NCBI GenBank assembly: GCA_030220185.1
Contig: JASPKZ010007288.1
Coordinates: 811,001 to 875,000 of the forward strand
Direction: 5' to 3'
DNA: 64,000 nt
Source: Diploptera punctata
Taxonomy: Eukaryota > Arthropoda > Insecta > Blattodea > Blaberidae
Under the pieces are notes generated by a model that was not told the DNA's origin, made no database searches, and saw nothing but the letters and a program-made list of their open reading frames with translations. Below, piece after piece: positions 1 to 10,900 of this stretch. How positions within the stretch are numbered: position 1 is the first letter of the stretch; each line of letters begins with the position of its first letter. Position numbers and translations under genes: made by a program.

Positions 1-1342
1 AGAGGTATTCCATTTGTAGATAAATAAAGTAACCGTATTTGTTAATCTGTGCTGTTTAGAAGTCCAAGTTACTTAAGAAACGTAATTACTTATGTTAGTT
101 TTTAGTCAACATGTTCTCAGTTAAGTTATATTCTATCACATCCTCTCTGAAGGGTAAAACGTATCTATGTGCTTGCTATTTATTTTCACACCGGATTTTG
201 GATTTGCTGCGTCAAATATTTTACTGAATTCTTTGTGTATTTAATGAACTCATTTTTTTCTTCTCTTTGTAATATTCTTACTAGGGATTGTACAGATGTA
301 TGCATTGATTTCGGTTTCGCATGTCGAGATGTTAATTGATTATATTTATTGAATTTAGTTATTTCAAAATAAATTTATTTGAGAGAGTATCTAAATAATT
401 TGTGATAAGACGTGTGGGAGAGACAACGATTGCATTATTTGCATTTGCCTATTCTTTGGAGTTCATAACCCTCTTCACCAATTATACTTATTTTTGTCTT
501 TTCACCAATATTTCTATAATTACTTTTATTATGTACTAAAACTTCAGCAATTTCGTTATAAGAACTATTTACGTCACCCGCCGTAACCATTGATAATTCA
601 ATTTTTGTGTAGTTCGTTTCTGATCAAGAACATTAGATATTTTAGGCTGGATGATGGTGTCGCGATTTTAGTCTACTTGTGGCGAGGCAGAGAATTATGA
701 GTTAAAAATAAATTTATTTGGTGTTATATAATTTCAGTTATAGGCGAAGCAGAAAAGGGTCACTACTTACTTTTAATTTAAAATCGAATTTCTTCTTTGA
801 ATAACCTGATTAGTGATTCGTATTGCTTCCTGTAAATTCTTAAGTCATTATTTATACTCCAACTCCAATTATTAATACATATTTCTGTTATTTTTCCCTG
901 TAAAACAAAATGAATGTAATTAAAATATTAATAAATTATTTACCATGGATACAGATGTATTATTTGTATTTGAGTTGTTGTACTATATCCCATGGCGGGA
1001 CAGACCTAACAAGACCAGGTATTATAGCCAGAGATTCAGATGTGTCAAGCGCGGATGAAGACAGGTATCTAGTTAAAATTCGGGGTGAAATGTGGTGATC
1101 ATATAAGCTCTCACACCCTAATAGCTGGTTTCATTTTCCTGGTGCCGCTACTGTTGACCTCATTTGCTTTAAATATTTTTAATTTATGAAAAAATATTCA
1201 CCGTCTCTATAGATCTGGTTTCCATAATTACCTTTAGAACACAGATGAATACCGAAAGACAAATTGAACACTCAGGAAAATTGCCGCACTGACTCACATA
1301 AAAGAAAATACAAATATGTACTGTGGTGGAGATATATTTAAC

Positions 1343-1343
<1 letters not shown>
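1..1343. other. AT-rich DNA, no gene recognised
   Basis: No reading frame here has a recognisable domain. The longest (910-1098, + strand) is a 62-codon chance frame of low-complexity composition. I see no tRNA-like promoter, no inverted repeat and no LINE motif. Confidence 0.6.

Positions 1344-1393
<50 letters not shown>
1344..1393. repeat. (ATT)n microsatellite
   Basis: Uninterrupted ATT trinucleotide repeat of about 50 bp. The same trinucleotide recurs at many places in the window. Confidence 0.97.
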
Positions 1394-1837
1394 CTACTAA
1401 CGGACATAAGTGACGGATTGTCGGACAATCTGTAGCGTGTCCATAATATGTGTATCATTTCATATGTAATTTCGAAAATACGATCACAATTCTCGATTAT
1501 TCCACGAATTGTCATGGCTACATCTAAAAGATACAAGAGAATCGAATTGTCTAATTCTCTTATATAAGATCCTACATACCTCGATTCCCAATTATTTATC
1601 ATCTCGTTTCCAGTATGGTTTGAGGAAACCATAACTTGAACACAAGATCGCAACATAGTCTCTTGCTGAATATACCGCAACATAGGACATCACATCACTC
1701 CATGTCATATACTATCTTCACCTCTCGCAACTGAAATTCTGTACCACAAGAAATAAGTGGCAGCCGGAAATTGGCATCTTTTAAAATAAATCTACATTTA
1801 TATTTGCTCTAACCTCGACTTCATCATTACCCAGTGT

Positions 1838-1841
<4 letters not shown>
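1394..1841. other. AT-rich DNA, no gene recognised
   Basis: A 97-codon reverse frame (1390-1683) covers part of this stretch, but its translation has no recognisable motif and it starts inside the neighbouring microsatellite. I treat it as chance. Confidence 0.5.
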
Positions 1842-1872
<31 letters not shown>

Positions 1873-1934
1873 CTTGGTGTTTCTCGTATAATTCATCATA
1901 TTTATATTATTATATTATTATTATTATTATTATT

Positions 1935-1965
<31 letters not shown>

Positions 1966-1973
1966 TATTATCA
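1842..1973. repeat. (TA)n followed by imperfect (ATT)n
   Basis: A pure TA run lies at 1842-1871, followed after about 30 bp by an interrupted ATT repeat at about 1901-1973. Confidence 0.95.
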
Positions 1974-2335
1974 TAAGTATTATTATGGTTATTATCGTAT
2001 AAAATGTTGTTTGTACATGAAATTTACATTGCTACATTTAATGTACCTTTTACTGTTTATAATTAGTATAGTGTATATCTATATTTGTTGCCTTATTTAA
2101 GTATAATTGACTGTAACAGTGCTCGTTTTGAGGCGTAGTTACTTATGTCTGTTCATAGTACTTAATAATTGGATTATGTAGTTTAAAAACGTTAAATATA
2201 ATTCCTTTGCTCCAAAAAGTACTGCATTTATTCAATTCAATTTTCAGTGGTGTTGCCTCATAAGGTAACAGTTGTTACCTCATATTTTCTATTAACGCTA
2301 TTCAACAAAGTACATTTTTAGACATTCTTTTTTTC

Positions 2336-2637
2336 AATGCGCCAGGTCTTCATTTGGACATTTCCGGTTTCTCTCCTGGCATGGGCGTAATTATAACCCA
2401 CTTCTGAATTTGGGGCGCCTAGAAGGCGGGATTACGATACCCCGATGATATGATGCGTGATAAATGATAAAGAAGTGCAAGGAGAATTTTTAACCTAAAC
2501 TGAACCTAAATTCCTGACCATGGCAAACCACAAGAATAATTCCCTTTAAGGAAAAATTCCTATGGTTAGACCGGTAACCGAACCCGGGACCTCATGAACA
2601 GTAGTCAGAAACGCTGACCACTAGCCCATGAGGTTGG
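2336..2637 (-). mobile_element. tRNA-derived SINE (family 3), reverse strand
   Basis: Read on the reverse strand, the element starts with a tRNA-like head near 2637. It has a box A-like TGGGCTAGTGGTCAGCG, and about 35 bp later a box B-like GGTTCGGTTACC close to 2571. A non-tRNA body of about 230 bp follows. It lies inside array unit 1, between blocks that are adjacent in the other units, which supports a later insertion. I see no second copy in this window and no clear target duplication. Confidence 0.65.
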
Positions 2638-2879
2638 TTATAAATAGTATGGTCTTTTTTTGTTTGCCTCTTAATAAAAATAAGAGGCCTAATTGAACGT
2701 AGCGGAAAATGCTCCATATTAGTTTGAATAAAATAGACTACGCCTAGTAGTCTCATGGAATCTCTTGTTTAAATATTCATAAGCACTTTTTTATCTTCTA
2801 AACAAGTGACATTTAAGTTTCAGGCATCTAATACATTAGAGGAGATATTACTTATACTTCTTCTTCTTTTTCTTCTTCG

Positions 2880-2990
2880 TAGGTGCTATAGTGGATCTTG
2901 TTGTACTAGTGGTATTGACTATCGCCTCCGTGACAAACTTCACGACTTCAAACCCGGTTGGGCTCTGTGGATTTTCCAGTGTCCATCCAT
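2880..2990 (+). repeat. tRNA-like module A (unit 1)
   Basis: A box A-like segment (TACTAGTGGTATTGAC) is followed by a box B-like ACTTCAAACCCGG and then GGGCTCTGTGGATTTTCCAG. The same arrangement recurs at 11705, 18520 and 22162 behind a CTTCTTCTTCTT-like flank. It is also related to the SINE heads at 54206 and 43095. This is a SINE-type pol III promoter relic, not a functional tRNA: no acceptor stem pairs convincingly. Confidence 0.55.
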
Positions 2991-5085
2991 ACTGTAGGTT
3001 CGTTTGGAGGAGAACTGAAGTTGTGTAAATTTGCAGCATTTAAAAGATCTTCAGGCCTCTGACCAAATTTATTTCGTCCTTTCGCGCCAAAATTTGAACT
3101 GCGACACTAATAATCATAATTGTACAAGAGAGTTATTCAGATAAATTATGTTGAAAATCTAAATGCACAATTAGATTGTACTTCTCAACTGCGTTTTACC
3201 GACTCTAAATAATTCGTTTTCTTTCTACGGATTTTGTATGGAAATGGCCAAAAACTGAACTCCTAAATTAGAGGTTCAGGATCTCTTTTGATGTTTCTCC
3301 CGAAGGAGGTTATCTTCTTTGCGGCTAAGCCGTTCCTCCTATCAGTTGATCTGTCTTATACCATCTCTTCCTTTAAAAATCCAAACTTTCTCTTCCCAGT
3401 TGGTACTGGTTGGCATCCTCTTCTTCAGACAGCGTATTTGGTGTCTTGCCCAAGGTTTGTCCCACAATGGAAGCCTGTTAATGCTACTTTTGGTTTAGTC
3501 ACAGATTTAGAAACACTCAAACATCTCCACTGATATCAACGTTGTACAATCCCTAGTGGGCACTATAAGTAAGATTTGTATTTAATTAAACAGTTTCTCT
3601 CTCTAGCTTATAATTGGATAGGCCTATGTGTTATTTATTTTGTGTGATCCTGTGCTTTCGTTTATGATGGCCGTGGAATCGTGATAACTAACTTTATAAC
3701 TCTTAAGAAAACTAACCGTGAGTTATGTTAGGTTAATGTTTTCCTCTCCCTTAGATAACTCGGGAAAGACTTTTATATGTTTACACCCAGCTTTAGTCAA
3801 GGCATTTCATTAGCCTATGTTCTAATAATTTATTTGATAATGAAAGCATGTTAATATTTACCTTAAATTATATCTGAATGTTCAAATATATGAGTAAATA
3901 TATAACAATTGTATAGTTTCATGTCTGAGGACAAATAAGCGTTATGCATTTTTAAAAAAGGAGAAGAATTAAAGGGGAAATATACATTAATGAAATCGAC
4001 ATTTCAAACAAATATATAATTGGAGTTTATGAAGCAAAAAAAAGGAAAAACAATAAACGTAAGACATTTACATATAATAATATACAATACAGGGCTTGAA
4101 AAATTGCAGCTCTCTGCGGCTTCATGTTTTGGTTCGGATAAATAGGATTTGAGCTTGATCGATTCCAATTAGTGAAGAAATTTTCTCATATTTTTTAAGT
4201 CAGAATCGAGAGCAATTTTGGAAGCTGTAATAAACAGCTGCTGAGGGACTCGATAGGATTACCACTCATCACACATATATAGTCTTTCGATTATCGTCTA
4301 CCCTCTAGGCCAGGTAGTTTATGGGTCTTACAGGGTTGTTAAGCCGGGGTGTTTAACATTGTTTAAATAATAGAGGTGCTTAATTTAAAAAAAAAAGATT
4401 TACAGAAAATTATCTGAAGTTAAGTAAACGGAATATTACTAATATTAAAGTGAAATTTGTTATAAGAAATGATAATTAAGTTACATTTAAATTATACAGC
4501 CTATGCACTATATCACATGTTATACTATCAAGAAGCATTTAAACGAACAGCTGTGTAAATTGAGAGAGGAAACAGTTTTGAATTTGATCAGCAAAACGTT
4601 AATATACTATTAATTTCATTTAAAGTGGTATTATTTTCTGTTTCACAATCAGTAGCGTTGCTTCGTAACCTTATAATTATTACGTCACAGTTTTTGTTAT
4701 CGCTCTGCAACAAGGCCCATTTTATACAAATGTTTTTTGTATTCATATTTTAATTATAATATTAATTGATAGCGGGAAAACCCTATATTGATTTAAATAA
4801 CAAATTAATTGAGTTTTCTCATGTAATCTCCTGTTTAAATATTCATAATCGTAGATTTACCTTTAAAAAGTGGCATTAAGGTATAATTTTAGATAACAAA
4901 TTGGGAATGTAATGTGTATAGGTAGAGTGGGGCAATAGCGGTCCTCGGGAAATGACGGTGTCTCAAATATTTTAAGTATTATGATATATATAAGCTCCTA
5001 ATAAGTGTTGCTCTCTAGCTACAGATTAAGGAACATTTCTGGAAGTCATTGTGCTTGATGTTTCTGAAAAAAGTAAGAAAGTCTA

Positions 5086-5296
5086 GATCCCTGTATGGTT
5101 CGTCTTCCGGGCTAATTGGTCGTAGTCCGGTTTTTCTGTCACTCGTCGTTTCGTCTACTGCAGCAGAGTGTTGAAGAGTTCACATAGAGCACGCACAATC
5201 TTCTACTGAGGTCTACTGCAGCAGCAGACGAAACGTCGTCTTACAAGAAAACTGGACCACGGCCATTTAGCCCGGAATACGAACCAAACAGGGATC
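5086..5296. mobile_element. Foldback (MITE-like) element, ~211 bp
   Basis: The two ends are inverted copies of one another. The left arm starts GATCCCTGTATGGTTCGTCT and the reverse complement of the right arm starts GATCCCTGTTTGGTTCGTAT. Similarity continues for about 80 bp, through TCCGGGCTAA and TTTCGTCT, around a short unpaired centre. It has no coding capacity. I see no clear target duplication, so the superfamily is unknown. Confidence 0.7.
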
Positions 5297-6289
5297 ACGA
5301 CTTCGGTCTTGAAAGCCTACAATCCTTGAAGGTGTAGGTTTTGTGATTCTGTCTTCCAGCAATTGTTGGTCAATTATTTTATGTAAGTGCACAATTTTAT
5401 TTAGTAAATTGATATTACTGTAAGTTATACGTGTTGCTGCAATACAAAACAGCACGATTTCATGGATATTTATGGATTAATATCAGCTATTAGATTAGCA
5501 TGTAACTTTTCAAGTTAAGTTAAACACTTGTGGCAATAGCGGTCAAGGAGATTGGTATTCCCCCCATGTGTTCATCATTCCTCCACATGAAATAAATATT
5601 AAAAAGTCGTTGAAAAGATTATACCAAAATAAATACTATAACCACGTCAGGCTTCTAGCTAATATGATCCAGGTTTGCTTCCGACACAATTACATAAATA
5701 GGCTTACGATTTTACGGAGGAAAACGGAATAAACTTTAATTCCAACTATGAAAAGAAAACTGATGGGAAAGATTGGCTGCAGGGAGTTTTATATAAGAAT
5801 CCATTTATAAGTATTAGGAAACCCGAGGCCATTATTATTAATAGGTTTCTGAGTTTCCCTCAGAGTTAAATTTTCCATTTCTTCGAAAACGTGAACTTGC
5901 AAATACGCACTGTTAGTCATATGCATGTGGATAAACTGGATATCAACGTCAAAAATACACATCTCTTTTTACTTTGAAAGCGCCTAGAACATGTGAGCTC
6001 TGTTACTACTTGGGAACGAAGAACAAAATATTAGTTATTTGTACCATCAGTTCAGCTTCATTCTCCCGATATAGGTATTCCAAAGAAAGATTTTGTTCTC
6101 TCTGTTAAATAGAGATATACCATCTTTTACCAGATACGAAAATTCAAAGACAAGATGGACAAATGAATATCTCTTCATGATCTACTTCGAGGATTTCACT
6201 GTCTATACAAAATCTTAGAAATATAATTCTGCCCGTAGGTACAATATTCCCAGCAGTACCCGATAATGAGTTGTGAAAGTTAATTGCTT
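5297..6289. other. AT-rich DNA, no gene recognised
   Basis: This segment occupies the place where array modules A and B would be expected. A 13-bp string GGCAATAGCGGTC occurs here at 5532 and also at 4930, in the same orientation and about 600 bp apart on either side of the foldback element. Its meaning is unknown. No coding motif is visible. Confidence 0.5.
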
Positions 6290-6880
6290 TTTTAACGTTT
6301 ACCTAAAATTAGACTTGGTGGATTTTGTTGATCTATCTAAAGAAGTAAGCACATAACTTAACGAATTATAATTCTAAAGTCTGAGGACAAAATAATGGAT
6401 ATTAAGCAGTAGTCTAACTTTATAAAGATAATCATTATTATATAATACAGTAAAAGCTCCTTATTCACGGTTCCGCTGTTCGCGTTTTCATTATGAGCGG
6501 GTTAAAATATGTTGACACAGTTCCTGTATTCCAAGCTAAAAATGTCTTTATTCGCGAATCCAGTCGGTATATTAGAGGAATCAGTATCCTTTTTTAATGC
6601 ATCGGCAATTTTTTTTTACTACTGGTTCGTGCCAGGACGGCTTTTGAAAAGAGCAATTCAAAACCAAATGGAAAAATTAATATCAAAGTAAAACGAAAAT
6701 TTTGTCACTAAGCCTTTAGTTCTTTGTTAAAAGCAGTCGCCACCGCATTTCACGAGCCGCTATGTTCGTAGATAAATGCCGTACTCGCCACAATCAGGGT
6801 TTTATTGTTTCAACTTATCGTTCATTGCAGTTATTTTGATTGAATAACACATGTGTCTTTTGCTTTGTTCCCAATTTATA

Positions 6881-7140
6881 ATGTTGAGTAAAAGGAAATA
6901 GAAATTAGTTCCGAAGCGGAAAAACGTATCGTTGCCACTTAAAATAAAAATAGAAATCATTGACCGTTTACACGTTGCCGACTAGTTTGTATCACGCTGT
7001 TTCAGTGTCAATGAATGAACTGTACGATTCATTAAGAAATCCGAAAACGAAATAAGGAATTATATTGCTGAAACACATTACTATAGGCCTACCATTCTTA
7101 TTTGAATGGCCTTCTAAAAGCGGCAAACGTGAAAAAAAAC
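6881..7140 (+). pseudogene. pogo/Tigger-like transposase fragment (DNA-binding end)
   Basis: From an ATG at 6881 the frame reads MLSKRK, a stop, then KLVPKRKNVSLPLKIKIEII. This resembles the basic N-terminal start of CENP-B/pogo transposases. After a frame change, 7019-7087 reads TVRFIKKSENEIRNYIAET, like the recognition part of the first helix-turn-helix in Tigger proteins. Stops and frame changes show that it is dead. The DDE catalytic domain is not present. Its position just inside the left terminal repeat fits the expected layout. The family is inferred from motif resemblance only. Confidence 0.6.
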
Positions 7141-7169
7141 TAAGTTATTGAAGGTCTTGCCTAAGCTTG

Positions 7170-7170
<1 letters not shown>

Positions 7171-7226
<56 letters not shown>
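7171..7226. repeat. (TAA)n microsatellite
   Basis: TAA repeat of about 56 bp between the transposase remnant and the LINE leader. It may mark a poly-A-like insertion junction. Confidence 0.95.
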
Positions 7227-7229
<3 letters not shown>

Positions 7230-7720
7230 AATCATTCAAAACTTCTCATTAAATTGATTTTATCTTAGAACCTGGGAACGTACATCCTATATACCCATAC
7301 AAATTACCACTCCATACACGATTTCTGTATTCTCGGCATGATTACGGATTGAGAGCGTCAGCAGCGGTAGAGAGAGGTTCTCTTGGCAGCAGCGGACGGG
7401 AGTCTACAGTGGCGTATCTCGCAGCAGCGTTCCTCGCAGCATAGTCGTCTCATCGGCACCGAGCTGGAGAAACGACTCCCGCTACTAAAAAACTGCCTGC
7501 GCATGCGCGGCTAGAGCAAAACGAGTCCCGACAGCTTCTTTTTCAGGTTGAGTGTTCTCTCCTACACATTCATCACGGTTAGTACCTACTCCTAAAAAGG
7601 CACTAGGCCTAGTCCCGTCCGGCCCCAAGCTCGGCCCCAATACCAGGGTTTTTGACAGGGCAATTCCATACCGGTTAACCAAAAAATCCCTGTAAATATA
7701 TATCCAAAGAACACTCCAAC

Positions 7721-9041
7721 ATGGGTAGGAATGGCAAATCTTCAGGCAAGTCATCAAAGACGCCCCCAATCGCGACTCGCACGCGTAATAACACTAAAAT
7801 GGGTAAAACCTCGAACTCAAATACGGCAGCAAAGACTGACGAATTAATCGAACAAGTCTCACCGACATCTAAATCGCCAGCAGCAACTGACGGAAAACAA
7901 GGTTCCAAATTGACTGTCGCTCTACCGCCGGTGGCATCTCCGCAAATCAGCGAGGGGGCCACCGGAGGTTCAGGGACACCGAACCAGCGCGAAAGCGTAA
8001 TCAAACCTCCTTCCCTGCTCATCCGTAGAGAATTTTCTACCGAATTGGCAGCTGTGAACAGAGTGTTCAATAATCACCACCCTCTCACATTAACTTGTGA
8101 GATTACCAGGGTAGGAAATAGGGTCAGGCTAGCTTCACTGTCGGCCCACAATAAATACGTTCAGCTCCTGCAGCGGCGTCAGATACCTTACTGCGAAGGT
8201 ATAAAAAAATCACATCGTAACCAAAAAGATCGTGATTAAAGGAATAGACTCCAACGTGGATCCATCACTGATCCAAGAAGACGTAAGAAGTCTCGGGTTC
8301 ACGGCCCTAAAGGTAGTCAATATGACATCCGGAAGGACCAAAGGCCCGCTGCCAATGTTCATGGCAGTCTTGGTGGATGATTCCACAGTTTGCGAGGTCC
8401 TAAAAATTAGAAGACTCTATTATTACAGAGTTAAAATAGAGCTCTATCGTCGTGCAGTTCAAACTGCAACTCAACGGTCTGAAACTGTTCCAGTCGAGCC
8501 ATCTGCTCCTGCTGTGGAAAGAGAAACAGCTCCAGCTAGAGTTGAGCCAGCCGCTCCTCGACCTGAGAGCAAAAAATCCCGAAATAAGAAAAACAGAAAC
8601 TCAAGGAAAACTGGAGTTACTAACTGCCAAGAACCTGAGTTCAACTCTCAGGAACGAAACCCGGTTCCCTCTCAGCCAGAGGAGGAAACCGTCGACGATC
8701 AGCAACATGTTATATACATCACTGATCAAGAAACTCAAACTGATACTGAGACAATTCAAAGCAAAGAAACTCAGACAAACATTGAGTCCAAATTAAATAG
8801 AAGGACTCAAACAAGAGATCGACTAGATTTTGAAAGCTGCCAATGCAACTACCAATACCCTGCGTTCTACACGTGGCAAACAGTGGACCATTTTCTTGGC
8901 AAGATCACAAATAAGATCATAATAGAACGTTCACGTTCGAAATACATCCTCATTGAACCATCATGGGACCGTAATGATAAACTCATGGGTTGGAGGATAA
9001 CGGAAGATCACAAACTTAGGACATGCATTCCCATATTATGA
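7721..9041 (+). pseudogene. LINE ORF1 (Gag-like) with one frameshift
   Basis: The ATG at 7721 opens a Ser/Thr/Lys-rich N-terminus. The frame runs to 8239, but the conserved part continues in the +1 frame from about 8205 to 9041. The second frame carries IKGIDSNVDP...GFTALKVVNMT...KGPLPMFMAVL...LYYYRV, a good match to the PRE_C2HC region that precedes CCHC zinc knuckles in Jockey-type Gag proteins. The shift falls in a run of seven A at 8203-8209, so a single inserted A is the simplest cause. Removing it would join the frames. No CX2CX4HX4C knuckle follows; the sequence goes straight into a long polar tail with several QTQT/QTDT motifs. Binding of its own RNA is the family role; this copy is probably inactive. 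Confidence 0.72.
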
Positions 9042-10390
9042 CAAGACAGGTGATTTTGACGGCTATTCGCCTATAAGAACCGTCCTGAATTAATTACAAA
9101 CAGGTGAAAAAAACCAGCTAATCACCTCTAAAAAGCTGGAAGGTCCGACCGATTTGGCCATATTTCAATATTCTTACTAACGTCAAACCTACTCTGCTAA
9201 GGTTACGGTGGTTTCCTCAGCGCTAAGATAAATATCGGAGTAGGCCCTTTGATTCCACCAATAAATATTATTCCCATAACTTTTCTAAATTCAAAATTAA
9301 TGGGCTATTTAACAAAATTACACCTCTAATCTTAAAAATTACACATCTATGCACGTGGCACAACGGATGGCCGATGGGTATCATCCTGTGTCATAGAACA
9401 GCATTAGAAAATCTTACATAAATATAATTATCAATTATTTTTCAGATAACTACTCTGCTAAAGGTTTCTGGTGATTTCCTTAGCGTGAAGGCAAATGCCG
9501 GAGTGGTCCCCTAGTTCCCACCAGTAAATTTAATTCCCAATCTTCACTGCGCCGGGTAAAGAGGATGGAAAAGATTTCATTTCGACTTGGCGCTGGTTTC
9601 TCGGTCTTACTTCTCTCCATCATAGGGTGCGGGCTTCCCTGGATCGGCTTTGGGCTGCTAATGTACAAACTTCGCGACGAGAATCTAAACGAAAAATTTT
9701 TACAAGTCCACGAAATAGGCGTGGCAATCTCATACAGCCTCCGGATTGGCTTAGAGACACGACTGCTTTTTAGGCATTTTAAATAATTAAACATGATCGA
9801 AAATACATCAAACGCATTCAAGTAACACTCAATATATCACAGAAATGAAAATAATACAATTAAATATTATTAATAGAACAGAATAACACAATTTCAAAAA
9901 AGGGGCGTGGCATGCCCAGACAGCCACGCGAATGGCTAATACATTATTCGCGATAATAATAATTTTAAATTAAACCAAGCTAATAATATTTAAGTGTTAG
10001 CTTCAAACAATCATTAAGAACACCTTGGATATCATTCGATCACGATATCCTAACAAAATAATACAAAAATTCACAATTTAAAAAATCACCAGCCGCTGAT
10101 TGGCTGACGGCCACAAGCGCCATATTCAACAATGATGAAGTTAAACACAAGTCGGAACACATTGCCGCTACCATGCAGGTTAGAATGCTGGTTATTCGTT
10201 ATTTTTTTATTATTACATCGGTATCAATCATATCTAAATCACACCGGGGCTAATGCTTAAGCAGGAACCCGGGGTTCTCCTTTCTTGGACATCCTGGAGA
10301 ACCAAAAGGAATCGCTCACCGCTTGTCATTAACTTGGCTAGCCGCAGGGCCTTCCCAACAAGATTACTTTAGAGAGTGGCATGATTACGA
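9042..10390 (+). other. Non-coding 3' part of the ORF1-only LINE
   Basis: No coding motif. Two diverged copies of the same block lie at about 9187-9290 and 9450-9545. Both run ACTCTGCTAA, GGTGGTTTCCT-like, AGCG, CGGAGT, CCACCA and TAAATTTAATTCCC-like. A GC-rich hairpin, GGCGTGGC paired with GCCACGC, lies at about 9904-9930. The 73-codon frame at 9565-9786 has no recognisable domain. Confidence 0.5.
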
Positions 10391-10429
10391 AACATATCTC
10401 CCGCGAATAAGGAGCATTTACTATACCCT

Positions 10430-10580
10430 CAAAGCGTGTCCAACTTAGGGTCGGAATGAGGGATGAAGCCCCTATATTTATGGAAATCTGTGATAGACAA
10501 GGTTGCCGGCCGATCACGCCTGACGCCCCGTCACAGGGGCGAATAAACGAAATGAATGAGATGAGTGTGGATAAATTCTG
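10430..10580 (+). mobile_element. SINE fragment (family 4)
   Basis: GATGAAGCCCCTATATTTAT, then CGCCTGACGCCCCGTCAC and GAATGAGATGAG match the segment at 35270-35365 in the same orientation. It sits directly beside the right end of the Tigger-like element, within array unit 2. Confidence 0.55.
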
Positions 10581-10784
10581 AATTGAAATTTATGCAGGGG
10601 AAAACGGTAGAACCCTACAATGCTAATTGCTAATTAAAATAAGTACATTAAAATATGGATATCCCAAACAATTGCATAACCTAGAGTTTACAAATAAATT
10701 TTCAATAGACGGAATAAAATAGGCCTAATATATTCGGACATGTTCAAGTAATGTGTAAAATATGGAATGAAGAATGGATCGGGT

Positions 10785-10900
10785 TAAGGAATCACGCCTT
10801 AGCGTAGGGCTACGTAACGTGCGATAATTTGACTCACTGTGAAAAACAATGCTAATGCAATTTCGCCAAGTGTGAACCCATCCCCAGTCAGCATCGTGAG
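10785..10900 (+). repeat. tRNA-like module C (unit 2)
   Basis: GGGTTAAGGAATCACGCCTT, then a GCGTAGGGCT stem-like element, aligns with the better module C at 18303. The B box here is decayed beyond recognition. Its position ahead of the 11160 block keeps the array order. Confidence 0.45.

Larger units (their letters stand above)
2170..4440 (+). repeat. Array unit 1
   Basis: This is the most compact unit. It runs from the block with GTTGCCTCATAAGGTAAC (a diverged form of the marker at 2251) through module A at 2880-2990, the marker near 3583, the CGGGAAAGAC marker at 3760, the AAAGTCTGAGGACAA-like block near 3927 and module C at about 4085-4180. Module B is missing between 3690 and 3750. A SINE (2336-2637) is inserted near its start. 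The 81-codon frame at 3288-3533 is unit sequence that recurs in decayed form near 12250, 19330 and 22600, so I do not call it a gene. Confidence 0.65.
7300..10390 (+). mobile_element. Jockey-type LINE derivative with ORF1 only
   Basis: A GC-richer leader (about 7330-7720, with several GCAGCAGCG-like repeats) precedes a Gag-like ORF1 (7721-9041). No endonuclease or reverse transcriptase frame follows. Instead there are about 1.3 kb of non-coding sequence containing two diverged copies of one ~90-bp block. The layout suggests a non-autonomous or internally deleted LINE that depended on enzymes made elsewhere. Exact ends are uncertain because no target duplication was found. The right limit is set by the Tigger terminal repeat. 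Confidence 0.5.
6448..10423 (+). mobile_element. pogo/Tigger-like DNA transposon carrying a LINE
   Basis: The left end reads TA then CAGTAAAAGCTCCTTATTC. The right end, reverse complemented, reads TAGTAAATGCTCCTTATTCG next to TA. Matching termini flanked by TA are what pogo/Tigger elements leave. A decayed transposase start at 6881-7090 supports this family. Most of the interior is a later insertion: an ORF1-only LINE from about 7300 to at most 10390. The whole element interrupts array unit 2 inside a block that is continuous in other units. The only visible terminal mismatches are the last base and a few internal positions. Confidence 0.68.
4441..10900 (+). repeat. Array unit 2, split by a pogo/Tigger-like element
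   Basis: The unit begins with GTTATAAG-type sequence near 4455, has the GTTGCTTCGTAACC marker at 4657, GCAACAAGGCCC near 4710 and the ATATTCATAA marker at 4838. Modules A and B are absent. Unit sequence resumes near 6290 and reaches AAAGTCTGAGGACAAA at 6372. The transposon at 6448-10423 interrupts it there. Unit sequence continues around 10590-10710 (AACCTAGAGTTTACAAA) and ends with module C at about 10785-10900. Confidence 0.6.

Noticed and set aside
3288..3533. 81-codon forward frame
   Set aside because: Array-unit sequence; corresponding parts of the other units do not keep the frame.
7675..8070. 131-codon reverse frame
   Set aside because: Antisense shadow of the LINE ORF1, which has the real protein motif on the forward strand.
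10040..10200. Cellular promoter with a CCAAT-like box (CTGATTGGCTGACGG)
   Set aside because: It lies inside the 3' region of a LINE and no gene follows within several kb.
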